Assembly (NCBI RefSeq): GCF_900116765.1 | Contig: NZ_UETC01000005.1 | Location: 62,001-126,000 of the forward strand | From: Jannaschia seohaensis | GTDB taxonomy: Bacteria > Pseudomonadota > Alphaproteobacteria > Rhodobacterales > Rhodobacteraceae | Direction of reading: 5' to 3' | Length of the DNA stretch: 64,000 nucleotides | Part shown: positions 8,573 to 18,756 of the stretch, in pieces | How the letters are laid out: every line of letters begins with the position of its first letter | Numbering within the stretch: position 1 is the first letter of the stretch | Program-made: the position numbers and the translations under genes | The notes under the pieces: model-generated | What the model saw: the letters and a program-made list of their open reading frames with translations, nothing else | Told to the model about the DNA's origin: nothing | Databases searched by the model: none

Positions 8573-11094
8573 TCAGTCCTGCGCGCGCAGGATCCGGGCG
8601 GGCCGGGCGGCGAGGGGACGCCAGGCGAAGGCCAGACCGGCGAGCAGGGTCGCCAAGGCGCCGCCCAGCACGATAGCCAGCGCCGAGACGGGCTCGAAGG
8701 CATAGGGCGCTTCCATCACCAGCGTCAGCACGCCCCAGCCGGCGGCAGCGCCCCCGAGGATGGCCACGACCCCCGCCGCCGCGCCCAGAAGCGCGGAGCG
8801 GATCGCGAAGCTGGTCAGGATCGTCCCGCGCGTGGCCCCCACGGTCTTGAGCACCGAGGCCTCGAACACGCGCCCCCGCTCCCCCGCCGCCGCCGCGCCG
8901 ATCAGCACCACGAAGCCGGTGAGCAGGGTCGCGCCCGCGCCCCAGGAGGTGGCGGCGGCCAGGGCCGAGAGCGCCTCGGTCACGAGGTCGATGGCGTCGC
9001 GCACTCGGATCGCGGTGATGTTGGGCGCGTCGCCCGCCACGTCGCGCAGGATCTGCCCCTCGGCCTCCTGCTCGGCATAGACGGTCGAGAGCCAGGTATG
9101 CGGGGCGCCGCGCAGGGCCGCTTCGTTGAAGATCAGCACGAAGCCGATCCCGCCCGAAGAGAAATCCACTTCCCGGAAGGACGTCACCGTCCCCGCGACT
9201 TCGCGCCCCAGCACGTTCATCACGATCTCGTCGCCCAGTTCGACGCCCAGCTCGTCCGCCTCCTCCTGCGCCATTGAGATCTGGGGCGGGCCGTCATAGC
9301 CCTCGGGCCACCATTCCCCGCCGGTGATCCGGGTCCCGGGGGGCAGGGTGTCGGCGAAGCTGATGCGCCGGTCGCCGCGCGTCACCCAGTGATCGAACTC
9401 CCGCGCGGGGGTGCCGTCGATGGACTGGACCACGCCGCCCAGCATCGGCGCATAGTCGACGCGGCTGACGGCCGGGTCGCCTTGCACGCGGTCCAGGAAG
9501 GTCTCCAGCTGGTTGGGCTGGATGTCGACGAAGAAGTAGGAGGGCGCGACCTCGGGCAGGTCGCGGTCGATGGCGGCGCGCATATTGGCGTCGATCTGCC
9601 CCACGGCGGCCAGCACCGTCAGGCCCAGGCCGAGCGACAGCACCACCGCCGTCGCCTCGCCTCCCGGCCCGCCCACGGCGCCGAGCGCGAGGCGCAATGC
9701 CGGATTGCCCCGGGCAAGACGCGTGCGCGCGAGGCGCCGCGACAGCACCCGCACGCCCCAGGCCGCGCCGATCAGGACCGCCAGCGCCGCGAGGATCCCG
9801 CCCGAAGCATAGAGCGCCAGCTCCGGGATCCCCGACAGCCAGGCCGACGACCCGATCAGCACCAGCACGGCGACGGCCAGGGCGGCCATGTAGCGTTTGC
9901 GCGGGAACCCCCTCGCGGGACCGGAGGCATCGCGGAAGAGCGACGCGGCGCGCACCTGCTCGGTCCGCGCCAACGGCCAGAGCGTGAAGATCAGCGCCGT
10001 CAGCGCGCCATAGAGCGCGGCTTCGACCAGCGGGAAGGGGTGGACGCCCAAGGCGACCGGCACCGGCAGTTGGGCTTCGATGAAGGGCGCGGCGGCCAGC
10101 GGGATCAGCACTCCCAGGATCAGGCCCAGCAGGATGCCGATCCCGGCCAGCACCCCGATCTGCATCAGATAGGCCGCGAAGATCGTCCGCCCCTCGGCCC
10201 CCACGGTCTTGAGCGTCGCGATGACCGGCGTCTTGCGCTCCAGATAGGCGCGCACGGCCGCCGAGACGCCGACGCCGCCCACGGCCAGACCGGCGAGGCC
10301 GACCAGCACGAGGAACGACCCGATCCGCTTCACGAAGCGCTCCACCTGCGGCGCGGCGTTGCGCCGGTCGCGCCAGCGCGCGCCGGTGCCTTCCAACTCG
10401 ACCTCGACCTGCGCCCGCAGCACGTCCAGCGCCTCGTCGGTTGTGTCGGGCGGCAGCAGAAGGCGATACTTCGTCTCGAACAGCGAGCCCTCGGCCAAGA
10501 GGCCCGCCCCCGCCAGCGCCGCGCTGGACACCAGGGTGCGCGGGCCCAGGCCGAAGCCGTCGCCGCCCGCATCCGGCTCCCGCTGCAAGAGCGCCGTGAT
10601 CGTCAATTCCCGCGTGCCGAGCCAGAGCGCATCGCCGACTTCCAGCCCCAGCCGGTCGGCCAGGACCGGATGCACGATCACGCCGTTTCCGGCCAGCGCC
10701 TTGTCCAGGGAGATGTCGGGGGCAATCTCCACCGCGCCCACGAGCGGGTAGAGATCGTCCACCGCCTTCACCTGGGTCAGGGCGCGGTCGGCCTCGATCC
10801 CTTCGCCCGTGGCGGCCATGGAGCGGAAATCGTAGATCTCGCTCATCGTCCCGAGGCTCGCGAGATAGGCCCGCTCCGCCTCGCTGCCGCGGCGGAAGTC
10901 CCATTCGATCTCCGCGTCGCCGCCCAGGATATTGCGGCCCTCCCGCTCCAGGCCCTCGGTGATCGAGACGCGGACGGAGCCGACCGCGGCGATGGCGGCG
11001 ACGCCCAGGGCGAGACAGGCGAGAAAGATATAGAAGCCGCCCAGGCCGCCGCGCAGCTCCCGCCCCGCGATCCGGGCGGCTTGTGCGAGCCAGG

Positions 11095-11098
<4 letters not shown>
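8573..11098 (-). CDS. ybbP: ABC transporter permease, YbbP/FtsX-like
   Basis: 841 residues with the YbbP layout: an N-terminal helix (GGFYIFLACLALGVAAIAAVG), a large periplasmic MacB-like region, a cluster of helices around 260-430 and a second FtsX-type helix set at the C-terminus (WGAGATLLTGFVVLIGAAAAGERGRVFEASVLKTVGATRG). It overlaps the ATPase gene upstream by four bases, and the pair is divergent from a TesA-type lipase gene, the same arrangement as ybbAP-tesA in enterobacteria. The substrate is not established; a role in lipid or cell-envelope export is usually proposed. Confidence 0.87.
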
Positions 11099-11787
<689 letters not shown>

Positions 11788-11830
11788 GGGAAACCTCCGG
11801 GCGATGTGGCGTTTCGCTCGATATGGGGCG

Positions 11831-12496
11831 ATGCGGCGACTGAACAAGGCGGTTCAGTTTTGCGCGCTGCCCGTTGTTTTGGCATTCGCCGCGCCCGCCG
11901 CCGCCGAGCCCGTCACCGTGGTTGCCTTGGGCGACTCGCTGACGGCGGGCTACGGACTGCCGGAGGGGCAGGGCTTCGTCCCCCAATTGCAGGCCTGGTT
12001 GGAGGGGCAGGGGATCGCGGCGGAGATCGTCAACGCGGGCGTGTCGGGTGACACGACGGCGGGCGGTCTGGCGCGCCTGGACTGGGCGTTGTCGGAGGGC
12101 ACGGACGCGATGATCGTCGCACTGGGCGGCAACGACCTGCTGCGCGGCATCCCGCCGGCGGCGAGCCGGGCCAATCTGGCGGCGATCCTGACCGAGGTGG
12201 CCGAGGCGCGTGGCCTGCCCGTGCTGGTGATCGGGCTGGAGGCGCCGGGCAATTACGGCCCGGCCTTCCAGGAGGCGTTCGACGCCATGTATCCCGAGCT
12301 CGCCGCGGAATATGGCGCGCTCCACGAAGACTCGTTCCTGGGCCCGCTCGTGACCGAGCTCGACGCGGCCACCGCGCGCCAGCGCTACATGCAGGCCGAT
12401 GGCATCCACCCCAACCGCGAGGGCGTGGGGGTCATTGTCGAGGCGCTCGGCCCCAGCGTGGCCGAATTGGTCGCGCGCGCGGGGCAGAACCGGTAG
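11831..12496 (+). CDS. tesA: Periplasmic SGNH/GDSL hydrolase (arylesterase, TesA type)
   Basis: 221 residues with signal peptide (cleavage after FAAPAAA). Catalytic blocks are all present: VALGDSLTAG with nucleophile S36, the oxyanion glycine in AGVSGDTTAG, GGND in VALGGNDLLRG, and the DxxH pair in ADGIHPN. Known relatives are TesA/arylesterase/lysophospholipase L1, which hydrolyse acyl esters or thioesters in the periplasm. Divergent from ybbAP as in many proteobacteria, which supports the assignment. Confidence 0.9.
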   Translation: MRRLNKAVQFCALPVVLAFAAPAAAEPVTVVALGDSLTAGYGLPEGQGFVPQLQAWLEGQGIAAEIVNAGVSGDTTAGGLARLDWALSEGTDAMIVALGGNDLLRGIPPAASRANLAAILTEVAEARGLPVLVIGLEAPGNYGPAFQEAFDAMYPELAAEYGALHEDSFLGPLVTELDAATARQRYMQADGIHPNREGVGVIVEALGPSVAELVARAGQNR

Positions 12497-12513
12497 CCGC
12501 GCGCGGCGCCTCC

Positions 12514-12563
12514 CTTCTTCCCTGCCCAAATATCCCGGGGGTCCGGGGGCTGGCCCCCGGTCC
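12514..12563 (+). repeat. Intergenic repeat family, copy 2
   Basis: CTTCTTCCCTGC, then CAAATATCCCGGGGG, then a perfect hairpin CCGGGGGC-TG-GCCCCCGG. Inverted relative to copy 1. Lies between the convergent tesA- and cpdB-type genes, where the hairpin could also serve as a transcription stop. Confidence 0.8.
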
Positions 12564-12625
12564 TCCCGATCGATCTGGCGGGTCCGTCAGCGGCTAAATC
12601 GAGCCCGTCGCGCCCCCCGCCGCCG

Positions 12626-14584
12626 TCACATCGTCATTCGGAACCGCAGGAATCCGTCCTCCGAGACGTCCAACTCCTCCAGCGTCACACCGGGCACGCC
12701 GTCGGCATAGGCCGCGCCGCCCGGGCCGGTCTCGAAGATCGCGGTCGTGCCTTCCATCGGAACGAAGGACCAGTTCGCGTCGGCCGAGGGCGAGATCGTG
12801 CCCTGCTCCACGATATAGCGGACGATCACGTCGCGGTTCGTGTCCGGCGCCTCCAAGATGACGGTCGAGCCATCCGCCCCGGGGAAGCTGCCGCCGCCGC
12901 CCGCGCGGTAATTGTTGGTGGCGATGACGAATTCCTGCTCCGGGTCGATCGGGGCGCCCTGATAGGTCAGGTTCACGATCCGGTTCGCGTCCGGGTTCAC
13001 CACCGCGCCGTCGCGGTCGAAGCGGGCGGGCTGGCTCAGATCGATCTGATACTCCACGCCGTCGATCACGTCGAAATTGTAGGAGGGGAAGTCCGGGTTG
13101 AGCAGGACGGCATCCTGGGCGCCCGGCTCGATCTGGTTGAACATCCCGGCAGAACGCTCCAGCCAGTCCTTCACCTGCTGGCCGGTCACGCGCACGGCGC
13201 GCACCGTGTTGGGATAGAGGTAGAGGTCGGCCACGTTGCGGATCGCCACGTCGCCCGCGGGCACGTCGGTGAAGTATTCCGCGCCACCGCGCCCGCCCGC
13301 CTTGAAAGGCGCGGCAGCCGACAGGACCGGCAGCCCCTCATGCGCGGTGCCGACCAGCAGAGGCTCGACATACCAGCGCTGGGCGTTGGAGACGATCTGC
13401 ACCGACGGGTCGTCGGCCACCAGCGCGAAATAGCTGTGGAGCGGCGCGTCGGTCTTGCCGACCGCGCGGCGGACATAGGCGAGGGTGGCCTCGTGCTCCG
13501 CCTCGGTCGCGGCCAGGACGTCCGCCGCGCTCTCGACCTGCGGCTGCCAGGAGCGGTCCTCCTGCCGCACCGCGATGGGCCGCAGGGTCTGCTCCGAGGC
13601 GGCGATGCGCCAGCCCGTGCCGTCCCGCTCAAGCATCAGGTCGACCAGGCCCATATGCGAGCCCCAGAAGCCGGGCATGACGGCGGGCTTGCCGTGGATC
13701 GTGCCAGCGGCGGCGTCCACGCCCTCCACGCCCTTATAGGCGCTGCCCGGGAACTCCCGGTGGTGGTGGCCGGTCAGGACGACGTCGATGCCGGGCACGG
13801 CGGCGAGCGGGACGGAGGCGTTCTCCATCATCTCCTCATAGGCCGCTGGGCCGATCCCCGAGTGGCTGAGCGCGATGACGATGTCGGCGCCCGCCTCGCG
13901 CATCTGCGGCACATAGGCCTCGGCGGTCTTGACGATGTCGCGGACCGAGACGTTGCCCTCCAGATGGCGGCGGTCCCAAGTCATGATCTGGGGCGGGGTG
14001 AAGCCGATGATGCCGATCTTGATCGGCGCCGTCTCGCCGGCGCCATCTGTGATCTGGCGCTCAAGGATGACATAAGGCGGCACCAGGGTGTCGTCCTGGG
14101 CAGGGGTGGCGCCCATGGTCTTGGCGACATTGGCCAGAACCACCGGGAACTCGGCCCCGGCCAGGGCCTTCATCAGGAAGTCGAGCCCGTAGTTGAACTC
14201 GTGATTGCCGATGGTGGCCGCGTCGAAGCCGACCGTGTTCATGGCGGTGATGATGGGGTGCATGTCCCCCTCCTTCATCCCCCGCTCATAGGCGATGTAG
14301 TCGCCCATCGGGTTGCCTTGCAGAAAGTCGCCATTGTCGAGGACCAGGGCGTTGCCCGATTCGGCGCGAAGGTCGTCGATCAGGGCGGCGGTGCGGGCCA
14401 GGCCGACCGTATCGACCTGCCGGTCGCCGTAATAGTCGTAGGGCCAGACATGGACATGCAGGTCGGTCGTCTCGGCGATGCGCAGGTGGGCCTGCCCCGC
14501 CTGGGCGCGGGCGGCGAAGGGGTGGACCATGACGAGGCCGGTGGCGGCCGTCTTGGCAAGAAAGTCGCGGCGGGTGAAGGGCAT
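12626..14584 (-). CDS. cpdB: Bifunctional 2',3'-cyclic-nucleotide 2'-phosphodiesterase/3'-nucleotidase
   Basis: 652 residues from the ATG at 14584, which gives a twin-arginine signal (TRRDFLAKTAATGLVMVHPFAARAQ). The metallophosphatase domain shows TTDLHVHVWPYDYYGD, DNGDFLQGNPMGD, TIGNHEFNYGLDF, IALSHSGIG and TGHHHREFPG as metal ligands. The C-terminal 5'-nucleotidase domain covers about 350-652 (e.g. ATNNYRAGGGGSFPG). It releases phosphate and nucleosides from periplasmic cyclic nucleotides. Export via Tat of a folded metalloenzyme is consistent. Upstream, only a single TGTCAC half-site is visible, not a full PhoB box. Confidence 0.92.
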   Translation of the reverse strand: MPFTRRDFLAKTAATGLVMVHPFAARAQAGQAHLRIAETTDLHVHVWPYDYYGDRQVDTVGLARTAALIDDLRAESGNALVLDNGDFLQGNPMGDYIAYERGMKEGDMHPIITAMNTVGFDAATIGNHEFNYGLDFLMKALAGAEFPVVLANVAKTMGATPAQDDTLVPPYVILERQITDGAGETAPIKIGIIGFTPPQIMTWDRRHLEGNVSVRDIVKTAEAYVPQMREAGADIVIALSHSGIGPAAYEEMMENASVPLAAVPGIDVVLTGHHHREFPGSAYKGVEGVDAAAGTIHGKPAVMPGFWGSHMGLVDLMLERDGTGWRIAASEQTLRPIAVRQEDRSWQPQVESAADVLAATEAEHEATLAYVRRAVGKTDAPLHSYFALVADDPSVQIVSNAQRWYVEPLLVGTAHEGLPVLSAAAPFKAGGRGGAEYFTDVPAGDVAIRNVADLYLYPNTVRAVRVTGQQVKDWLERSAGMFNQIEPGAQDAVLLNPDFPSYNFDVIDGVEYQIDLSQPARFDRDGAVVNPDANRIVNLTYQGAPIDPEQEFVIATNNYRAGGGGSFPGADGSTVILEAPDTNRDVIVRYIVEQGTISPSADANWSFVPMEGTTAIFETGPGGAAYADGVPGVTLEELDVSEDGFLRFRMTM

Positions 14585-14769
14585 CGGATTCTCCGTCTCT
14601 GATGATGCGACGTTACATGCTTCGCCCGAATGCTCATCGGTTTTGTGACATGCGCTGGGTGGAACCGGGCCGAGGAGGGGCAATTGCCTGCTGAACGGGC
14701 AGACGACCGTTCATGCTCATCGACAGGACGTGTGCCGAGCGCCCGGAGCTGGCGGGGCGCGGGCGCGCG

Positions 14770-14854
14770 CCATGACGAGGCGCACTGCACCCGCTGCGCC
14801 AAGATGTGCGGCGACTGCGCCGACAACTGCCGGGTCGCGGCGGCGAACCTGTGA
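14770..14854 (+). pseudogene. C-terminal remnant of a DUF326 four-helix copper-binding protein
   Basis: The last 28 codons before the TGA at 14854 read RHDEAHCTRCAKMCGDCA then DNCRVAAANL. This is the cysteine-rich final helix (CxxC...C..C..C) of DUF326/Csp-type copper-storage proteins, which normally end with a His-Cys rich helix of this kind. The upstream reading in the same frame (from 14630) shows no DUF326 helices, so the rest of the gene appears lost. Next to it lies a long inverted repeat. Family call is by motif only. Confidence 0.5.
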
Positions 14855-14863
14855 GGCGGGGTT

Positions 14864-14899
14864 ATGTGAGTGTGCCGCTTTAAAGGCGGAGACTCACAT
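14864..14899. repeat. 36-bp interrupted palindrome
   Basis: Outer arms ATGTGAGT and ACTCACAT are perfect, inner arms CCGC/GCGG pair around TTTAAAG. It begins ten bases after the stop of the DUF326 remnant and precedes the pilus genes. It could be a transcription terminator, an operator or a scar of rearrangement. No T-run follows on either strand. Confidence 0.6.
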
Positions 14900-15219
14900 C
14901 ATCGGACGGTCTGCGCGTGTCCTGTCGCGCGCTCCGTGGCTTGGCTTTGGGATGACGCCACAGGGCAAGGGGCTGCCACGAAAGTGGTGTCGGGTCGGAC
15001 GTTTTCGAGAGCAGCCGCCGCCCCGGCGACGATTGATGCGTATTTTGCGCAAATCCGGTTTCCCATACAGCGCCAATGGCTCTCCGTGGCCCCCTTTGTC
15101 GCTCGGCCGGCGGGGGGACCTTTATTCTGCCCCGGCACTTTCCGCTTCAAGCCCTGAACCCGCCGCACTGATGTCCAATGGGAGAGACAGTAGTATTTCG
15201 TTCTGGTCGATAGAGTTGA
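14900..15219. other. Upstream region of the Tad-type genes, no gene supported
   Basis: 320 bases with lower GC in places. The palindrome TTTGCGCAAA lies at 15044-15053 inside an AT-richer patch, a possible regulator site. No reading frame here has protein-like features on either strand. Confidence 0.45.
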
Positions 15220-15645
15220 ATGATGATGGCTGACGTTGCCGATGACATGCTGCGGTTCGTCCGAGACGAGAGCGGGGGCATGGAGACGATATCGGTTCTC
15301 CTCTGGATGCCGCTCGTCCTGTCCCTGTTCATGCTTGTCGCAGACCTTTCCTATGTGCTCTTCAGCCGGTCCAACCTCATGAGGATTGCCGAGGACGGCA
15401 CGCGGCTGCGTTCGCTTGGTGTCTTCGAAACTGACCTCGAAGTGGTGGACTACATCGGGCAGAAGGTTGCGCCGAGCAGTACGCTGCCGCCGACGATCAG
15501 CAGCACGGTCAGTCTCGGCGTGGTGCGGACACAACTCCAGGTCAACGTCTCTTCGATCGAGATGCTCGGGATCATCTCGCGGCTCTCCAACGACGTGCAA
15601 CTCACGATCGCGGTCAGCCAGTTCAAAGAGAACCCGGAGGTCTGA
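15220..15645 (+). CDS. TadE/TadG-type pilus assembly protein
   Basis: 141 residues. The N-terminus RFVRDESGGMETISVLLWMP followed by LVLSLFMLVADLSYVLF is the pseudopilin-type processing site and single helix of TadE/TadG proteins, so the mature part should lie outside the inner membrane. Three consecutive ATGs begin the gene. First of three genes with the same architecture. Spacing to the next is three bases, and the CGGAGG near its end provides that gene's ribosome-binding site. Confidence 0.8.
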   Translation: MMMADVADDMLRFVRDESGGMETISVLLWMPLVLSLFMLVADLSYVLFSRSNLMRIAEDGTRLRSLGVFETDLEVVDYIGQKVAPSSTLPPTISSTVSLGVVRTQLQVNVSSIEMLGIISRLSNDVQLTIAVSQFKENPEV

Positions 15646-15648
15646 CAA

Positions 15649-16047
15649 ATGCGCGCGCGCCTCTTGGGCTTCATACGATCTGAAAGCGGCACTGCCACTG
15701 TGGAGGTGTTGTTCTGGGTCGTTCTCGTCGTTGGACTGCTGTTGACCACTTTGGGGGCGAGCCTCGCCCTGCAAGGCTACGTCGCCGTGACGCGCGGCAT
15801 CCATGAGGGCCACCGGCAACTCTCAATCGGTCAGTTCAAGACCGTGGAGGAGACCGAGACATATATCGAGACGCAAATCGCGTCGTTCTATGCGGGCGCG
15901 GATGCGACCGTGACTCTTGTCGGGAACATGGTCGATACGACGGTCACAATTCCTTGGAGCGCCATCGACCCCACCGGGCTTCTGGACGCCGTCGGGGTCA
16001 CGTCGGTCTCCTTCGCCGCCATGCATCGAGTGGAGTGGATACCATGA
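15649..16047 (+). CDS. TadE-like pseudopilin
   Basis: 132 residues with MRARLLGFIRSESGTATVEV followed by a hydrophobic helix (LFWVVLVVGLLLTTLGASLAL), the TadE signature of a short basic start, an E at about +5 of the cut site and one helix. The rest is a small extracytoplasmic domain. The stop overlaps the next ATG by four bases. Confidence 0.8.
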   Translation: MRARLLGFIRSESGTATVEVLFWVVLVVGLLLTTLGASLALQGYVAVTRGIHEGHRQLSIGQFKTVEETETYIETQIASFYAGADATVTLVGNMVDTTVTIPWSAIDPTGLLDAVGVTSVSFAAMHRVEWIP

Positions 16048-17375
16048 TACGAGCTTTCAGACCCTCCAAGCGGTCACGCCGCGCGTTCGCCACCGACGAA
16101 TCCGGGGGCATCACGGTCTTCGGGCTGTTCCTGTTCATGGCCTGCTGCGGGATGGCCGGCTTGGCGCTCGACGTCTCGCACGCTTTCCTGACGCGCACCA
16201 AGCTCCAGGCCGCCGCGGACAGCGCAGCGCACGCCGCGCTCGTGGCGCGTCAGACCCAGACCGAAACGGAGGCGGCGCAGATCGCACTGGACGTCGTGGA
16301 ACGGTCGCTTCCGGCCGCGGCGAACGGCCAGGTGATCACGACGGACGACGTGGTCTTCGGCCTCTGGGACGAGACGCTGCGCACCTTCGTCGCCTCCACC
16401 GGAGCTAAGGACGCCGTCATGGTCGACACCGCGCGCATCGAGGCCCGCGGCAATCCGGTCGGCGCGTTCCTTCTGCGGATCGTTGGTCAGGACTCCTTCA
16501 GCGTCTTGCGCAAGTCGGTCGCCTATACCTTCGAGCCGCGATGCATGCTCGAGGGCTTCGTCGGCGAGGAGTATGTCGACGTCACCAGTAACAACTACTA
16601 CACACAAGGTTTCTGCATTCATTCCAACGGTTATGTCGAGGTCTCGAGCAACAACACCTACGAGGAAGGTGTGATCGTCTCGATGCCCGACCGCAACGAC
16701 ATCGTGCTTCCGAGCAGCGGCTGGGAATCGAATGACGGCCTCCGGGAGGCCATGCGGGACTCCTATTACGAGATCAACGCGGCCGAGCGCGTCGCGATCA
16801 TGCGCGCCGGCCTGACCGATCCCACATCGCCGATCTATCCGGACTACCTCACGACCCATTTTCCGGTGACGCTCTCCTGGCAGAGCGTGATCGACGAAAC
16901 CACCTGGCAGCCTGGCCGGATCCACGAAGTCACGTGCAACAGTTCCAACCAGCGCGTGCGCGTCGCGGGCGGCACGGTCTTGCGCCGGGGCGTGCTAATT
17001 ACGAATTGCGAGGTCGCCTTCGGGGCCGACGCGGCGGCGGAGGACGTGAACCTGGTCACAACGAGCCCGTCGCTCGACTCGATCACCGGGGCGTCCGGCA
17101 TCCGGATGGGCCTCGACGATGACTGCGCCCCAGGTGGCGGCGCACAGTTCTTTACACTGGGGGGTATGCGCGTCCCCGCGAGCTTCCGGATCTTCGGTTC
17201 GCGTGTGATTGCGGGCGGTCCGGTCAGTTTCGTTGCCGATACCGGCGGCATCGATGGCGCGCACGTCGTCAGCGATGCGTACGTCTCCGCGACCGCAGGC
17301 GGCACGATCGGGTTCTGTGGAGTCGAAGGGCTCCCTGAATGGTACAAGCAGCGATACTACCGGATCGTGTTCTGA
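16044..17375 (+). CDS. TadG-like Flp pilus assembly protein
   Basis: 443 residues from the ATG at 16044 (ATGA overlap with the preceding gene). N-terminus FATDESGGITVFGLFLFMAC with a helix, then DVSHAFLTRTKLQAAADSAAHAAL, a strongly conserved TadG/DUF2134 stretch. The remaining 350 residues look like an extracytoplasmic beta-rich domain with an N/Y-rich part (VDVTSNNYYTQGFCIHSNGY). No tadA, tadB, tadC or rcp genes are nearby, so assembly machinery must be encoded elsewhere. Confidence 0.82.
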   Translation: MIRAFRPSKRSRRAFATDESGGITVFGLFLFMACCGMAGLALDVSHAFLTRTKLQAAADSAAHAALVARQTQTETEAAQIALDVVERSLPAAANGQVITTDDVVFGLWDETLRTFVASTGAKDAVMVDTARIEARGNPVGAFLLRIVGQDSFSVLRKSVAYTFEPRCMLEGFVGEEYVDVTSNNYYTQGFCIHSNGYVEVSSNNTYEEGVIVSMPDRNDIVLPSSGWESNDGLREAMRDSYYEINAAERVAIMRAGLTDPTSPIYPDYLTTHFPVTLSWQSVIDETTWQPGRIHEVTCNSSNQRVRVAGGTVLRRGVLITNCEVAFGADAAAEDVNLVTTSPSLDSITGASGIRMGLDDDCAPGGGAQFFTLGGMRVPASFRIFGSRVIAGGPVSFVADTGGIDGAHVVSDAYVSATAGGTIGFCGVEGLPEWYKQRYYRIVF

Positions 17376-17810
17376 CGCGTCGGAAGATCTTACTGGAACA
17401 GATTTGAGCGGAACGATCCCAGGCGCTCGGCGCGCCTGGGGCCGCGCGAAGGCCCGCCCCAGCTTGCAAGAGAAGACAGGCCGCAGATCCTTCCCGGACG
17501 GATATGGCAGGGGACCGGAGGGAAGACCGCTTCCGGAGCGCAGATTGACCCGGCTCGGAACCCGTCTCGCATCAGGAGAAGGTCAGGTCGCCGCTCGCCA
17601 CGAACTCGCGTGCGTCGGCCAATTCTCTCCCAGCATGCAACAAGGCACCCTCAACTAAGATCGCGCCAGACCGGCCGCCCATTGAAATCGGCTCCCCGTC
17701 GGATGTGCCTGCGAGGAGCAGGGCTGGACCATCCGCTGTCTCCGCGGCCCTGAGGACGAGCGCGTCGTCCGTCTTTTGGTCGGGGCCACCATCGGCGGCC
17801 ACTCCGTGCA
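17376..17810. other. Intergenic region, no gene supported
   Basis: Between the end of the TadG-type gene and the terminator of the ribosomal-protein operon. An 8-bp hairpin CCAGGCGC/GCGCCTGG (17419-17439) lies 44 bases after the stop and may end pilus-gene transcription. On the minus strand about 60 codons read protein-like (GPALLLAGTSDGEPISMGG), but the frame has no start of its own before the terminator, so I do not call it. Confidence 0.45.
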
Positions 17811-17814
17811 AGTC

Positions 17815-17848
17815 TCGAAAGAAAAAGGCCGCCCCGAAGGGCGGCCTT
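17815..17848 (-). terminator. Rho-independent terminator of the rpsF-rpsR-rplI operon
   Basis: On the minus strand AAGGCCGCCC-TTCG-GGGCGGCCTT forms a 10-bp stem with a stable UUCG loop, followed directly by a T-rich run (TTTTTCTTTC). It begins 23 bases after the rplI stop codon. Confidence 0.93.
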
Positions 17849-17870
17849 GCATCTCGCAAACTCCGATGCC

Positions 17871-18506
17871 TCAGACGTCCGGCTGGTCGTCGCCGCCGGA
17901 GCGGCCCTCGGGCGTCGACACCGGGCCGCTATCGTCGCCGAAATCGTCCGCGGCGCCGCCGATATCGTCGAACAGCTCCTGGATCTCGAACTCGGCCGCG
18001 GCCTCTTCCTCGGCGGCCAGCTCCTGGATGGACTTGCCGGCGGCCTGAAGCTCCGCTTCCTCGGGGGAGCGGGCGACGTTGAGCTCGATCTCGACCTCGA
18101 CCTCGGGGTGCAGCACCACGGTCACCTTGTGCAGGCCGAGATACTTGATCGGCGCTTGCAGCGCGACCTGGCCGCGATGCAGCGTGAAGCCGCCCTCGGT
18201 CGCCACCTCGGCCGCATCGCGGGTCGAGACGGAGCCATAGAGCGCGCCCGCGTCGGAGGCCTGGCGGATGACGACGAATTGCTGGCCGCCGAGACGGCCG
18301 GCCATCGCTTCGGCCTCTTTCTTCGACTCGAGGTTGTCGGCCTCAAGCTGGGCCTTGCGGCTCTCGAAGGCGGCGACATTGGCCTCGGAGGCGGTCAGCG
18401 CCTTGCCCTGGGGCAGCAGATAGTTGCGCGCATAGCCGGGCTTGACGTCGACGACGTCGCCCATCTGGCCGAGTTTGGCCACGCGTTCCAGCAGGATCAG
18501 TTGCAT
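17871..18506 (-). CDS. rplI: 50S ribosomal protein L9
   Basis: 211 residues beginning [20 protein letters not shown] and [16 protein letters not shown], the L9 N-domain that binds 23S rRNA, then the long connecting helix and the C-domain ([16 protein letters not shown]). The acidic C-terminal extension (about 155-211, rich in E/D/G) makes it longer than the roughly 150-residue norm, as is usual in Rhodobacteraceae. Last gene of the S6-S18-L9 operon. Confidence 0.97.
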   Translation of the reverse strand: MQLILLERVAKLGQMGDVVDVKPGYARNYLLPQGKALTASEANVAAFESRKAQLEADNLESKKEAEAMAGRLGGQQFVVIRQASDAGALYGSVSTRDAAEVATEGGFTLHRGQVALQAPIKYLGLHKVTVVLHPEVEVEIELNVARSPEEAELQAAGKSIQELAAEEEAAAEFEIQELFDDIGGAADDFGDDSGPVSTPEGRSGGDDQPDV

Positions 18507-18516
18507 CTCTGTCTCC

Positions 18517-18744
18517 TCACTTCACGGCGTAGGGCAGCAGCGCCAGGAAGCGCGCGCGCTTGATCGCCTGGGCCAGCTTGCGCTGGTTCTTAGCCGAGAC
18601 GGCGGTGATGCGGGACGGGACGATCTTGCCGCGCTCGCTGATATAGCGCTGCAGCAGGCGGGTGTCCTTGTAGTCGATCTTGGGCGCGTTGGGACCGGCG
18701 AAGGGATCGGTCTTGCGGCGGCGGAAGAAGGGTTTGGCAGCCAT
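18517..18744 (-). CDS. rpsR: 30S ribosomal protein S18
   Basis: 75 residues with the S18 core [20 protein letters not shown] then [20 protein letters not shown]; it pairs with S6 on 16S rRNA. Located 10 bases upstream of rplI and 12 bases downstream of rpsF, all on the minus strand. Confidence 0.98.
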   Translation of the reverse strand: MAAKPFFRRRKTDPFAGPNAPKIDYKDTRLLQRYISERGKIVPSRITAVSAKNQRKLAQAIKRARFLALLPYAVK

Positions 18745-18756
18745 TGTCCGGTCTCC

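Noticed and set aside
14584-14660. Possible PhoB box upstream of cpdB (TGTCAC on the minus strand)
   Set aside because: Only one half-site is recognisable; the positions 11 and 22 bases away do not match the heptamer.
17572-17859. 95-codon minus-strand frame with protein-like composition
   Set aside because: Its start lies inside the terminator of the ribosomal operon and no promoter, ribosome-binding site or family pattern was found.
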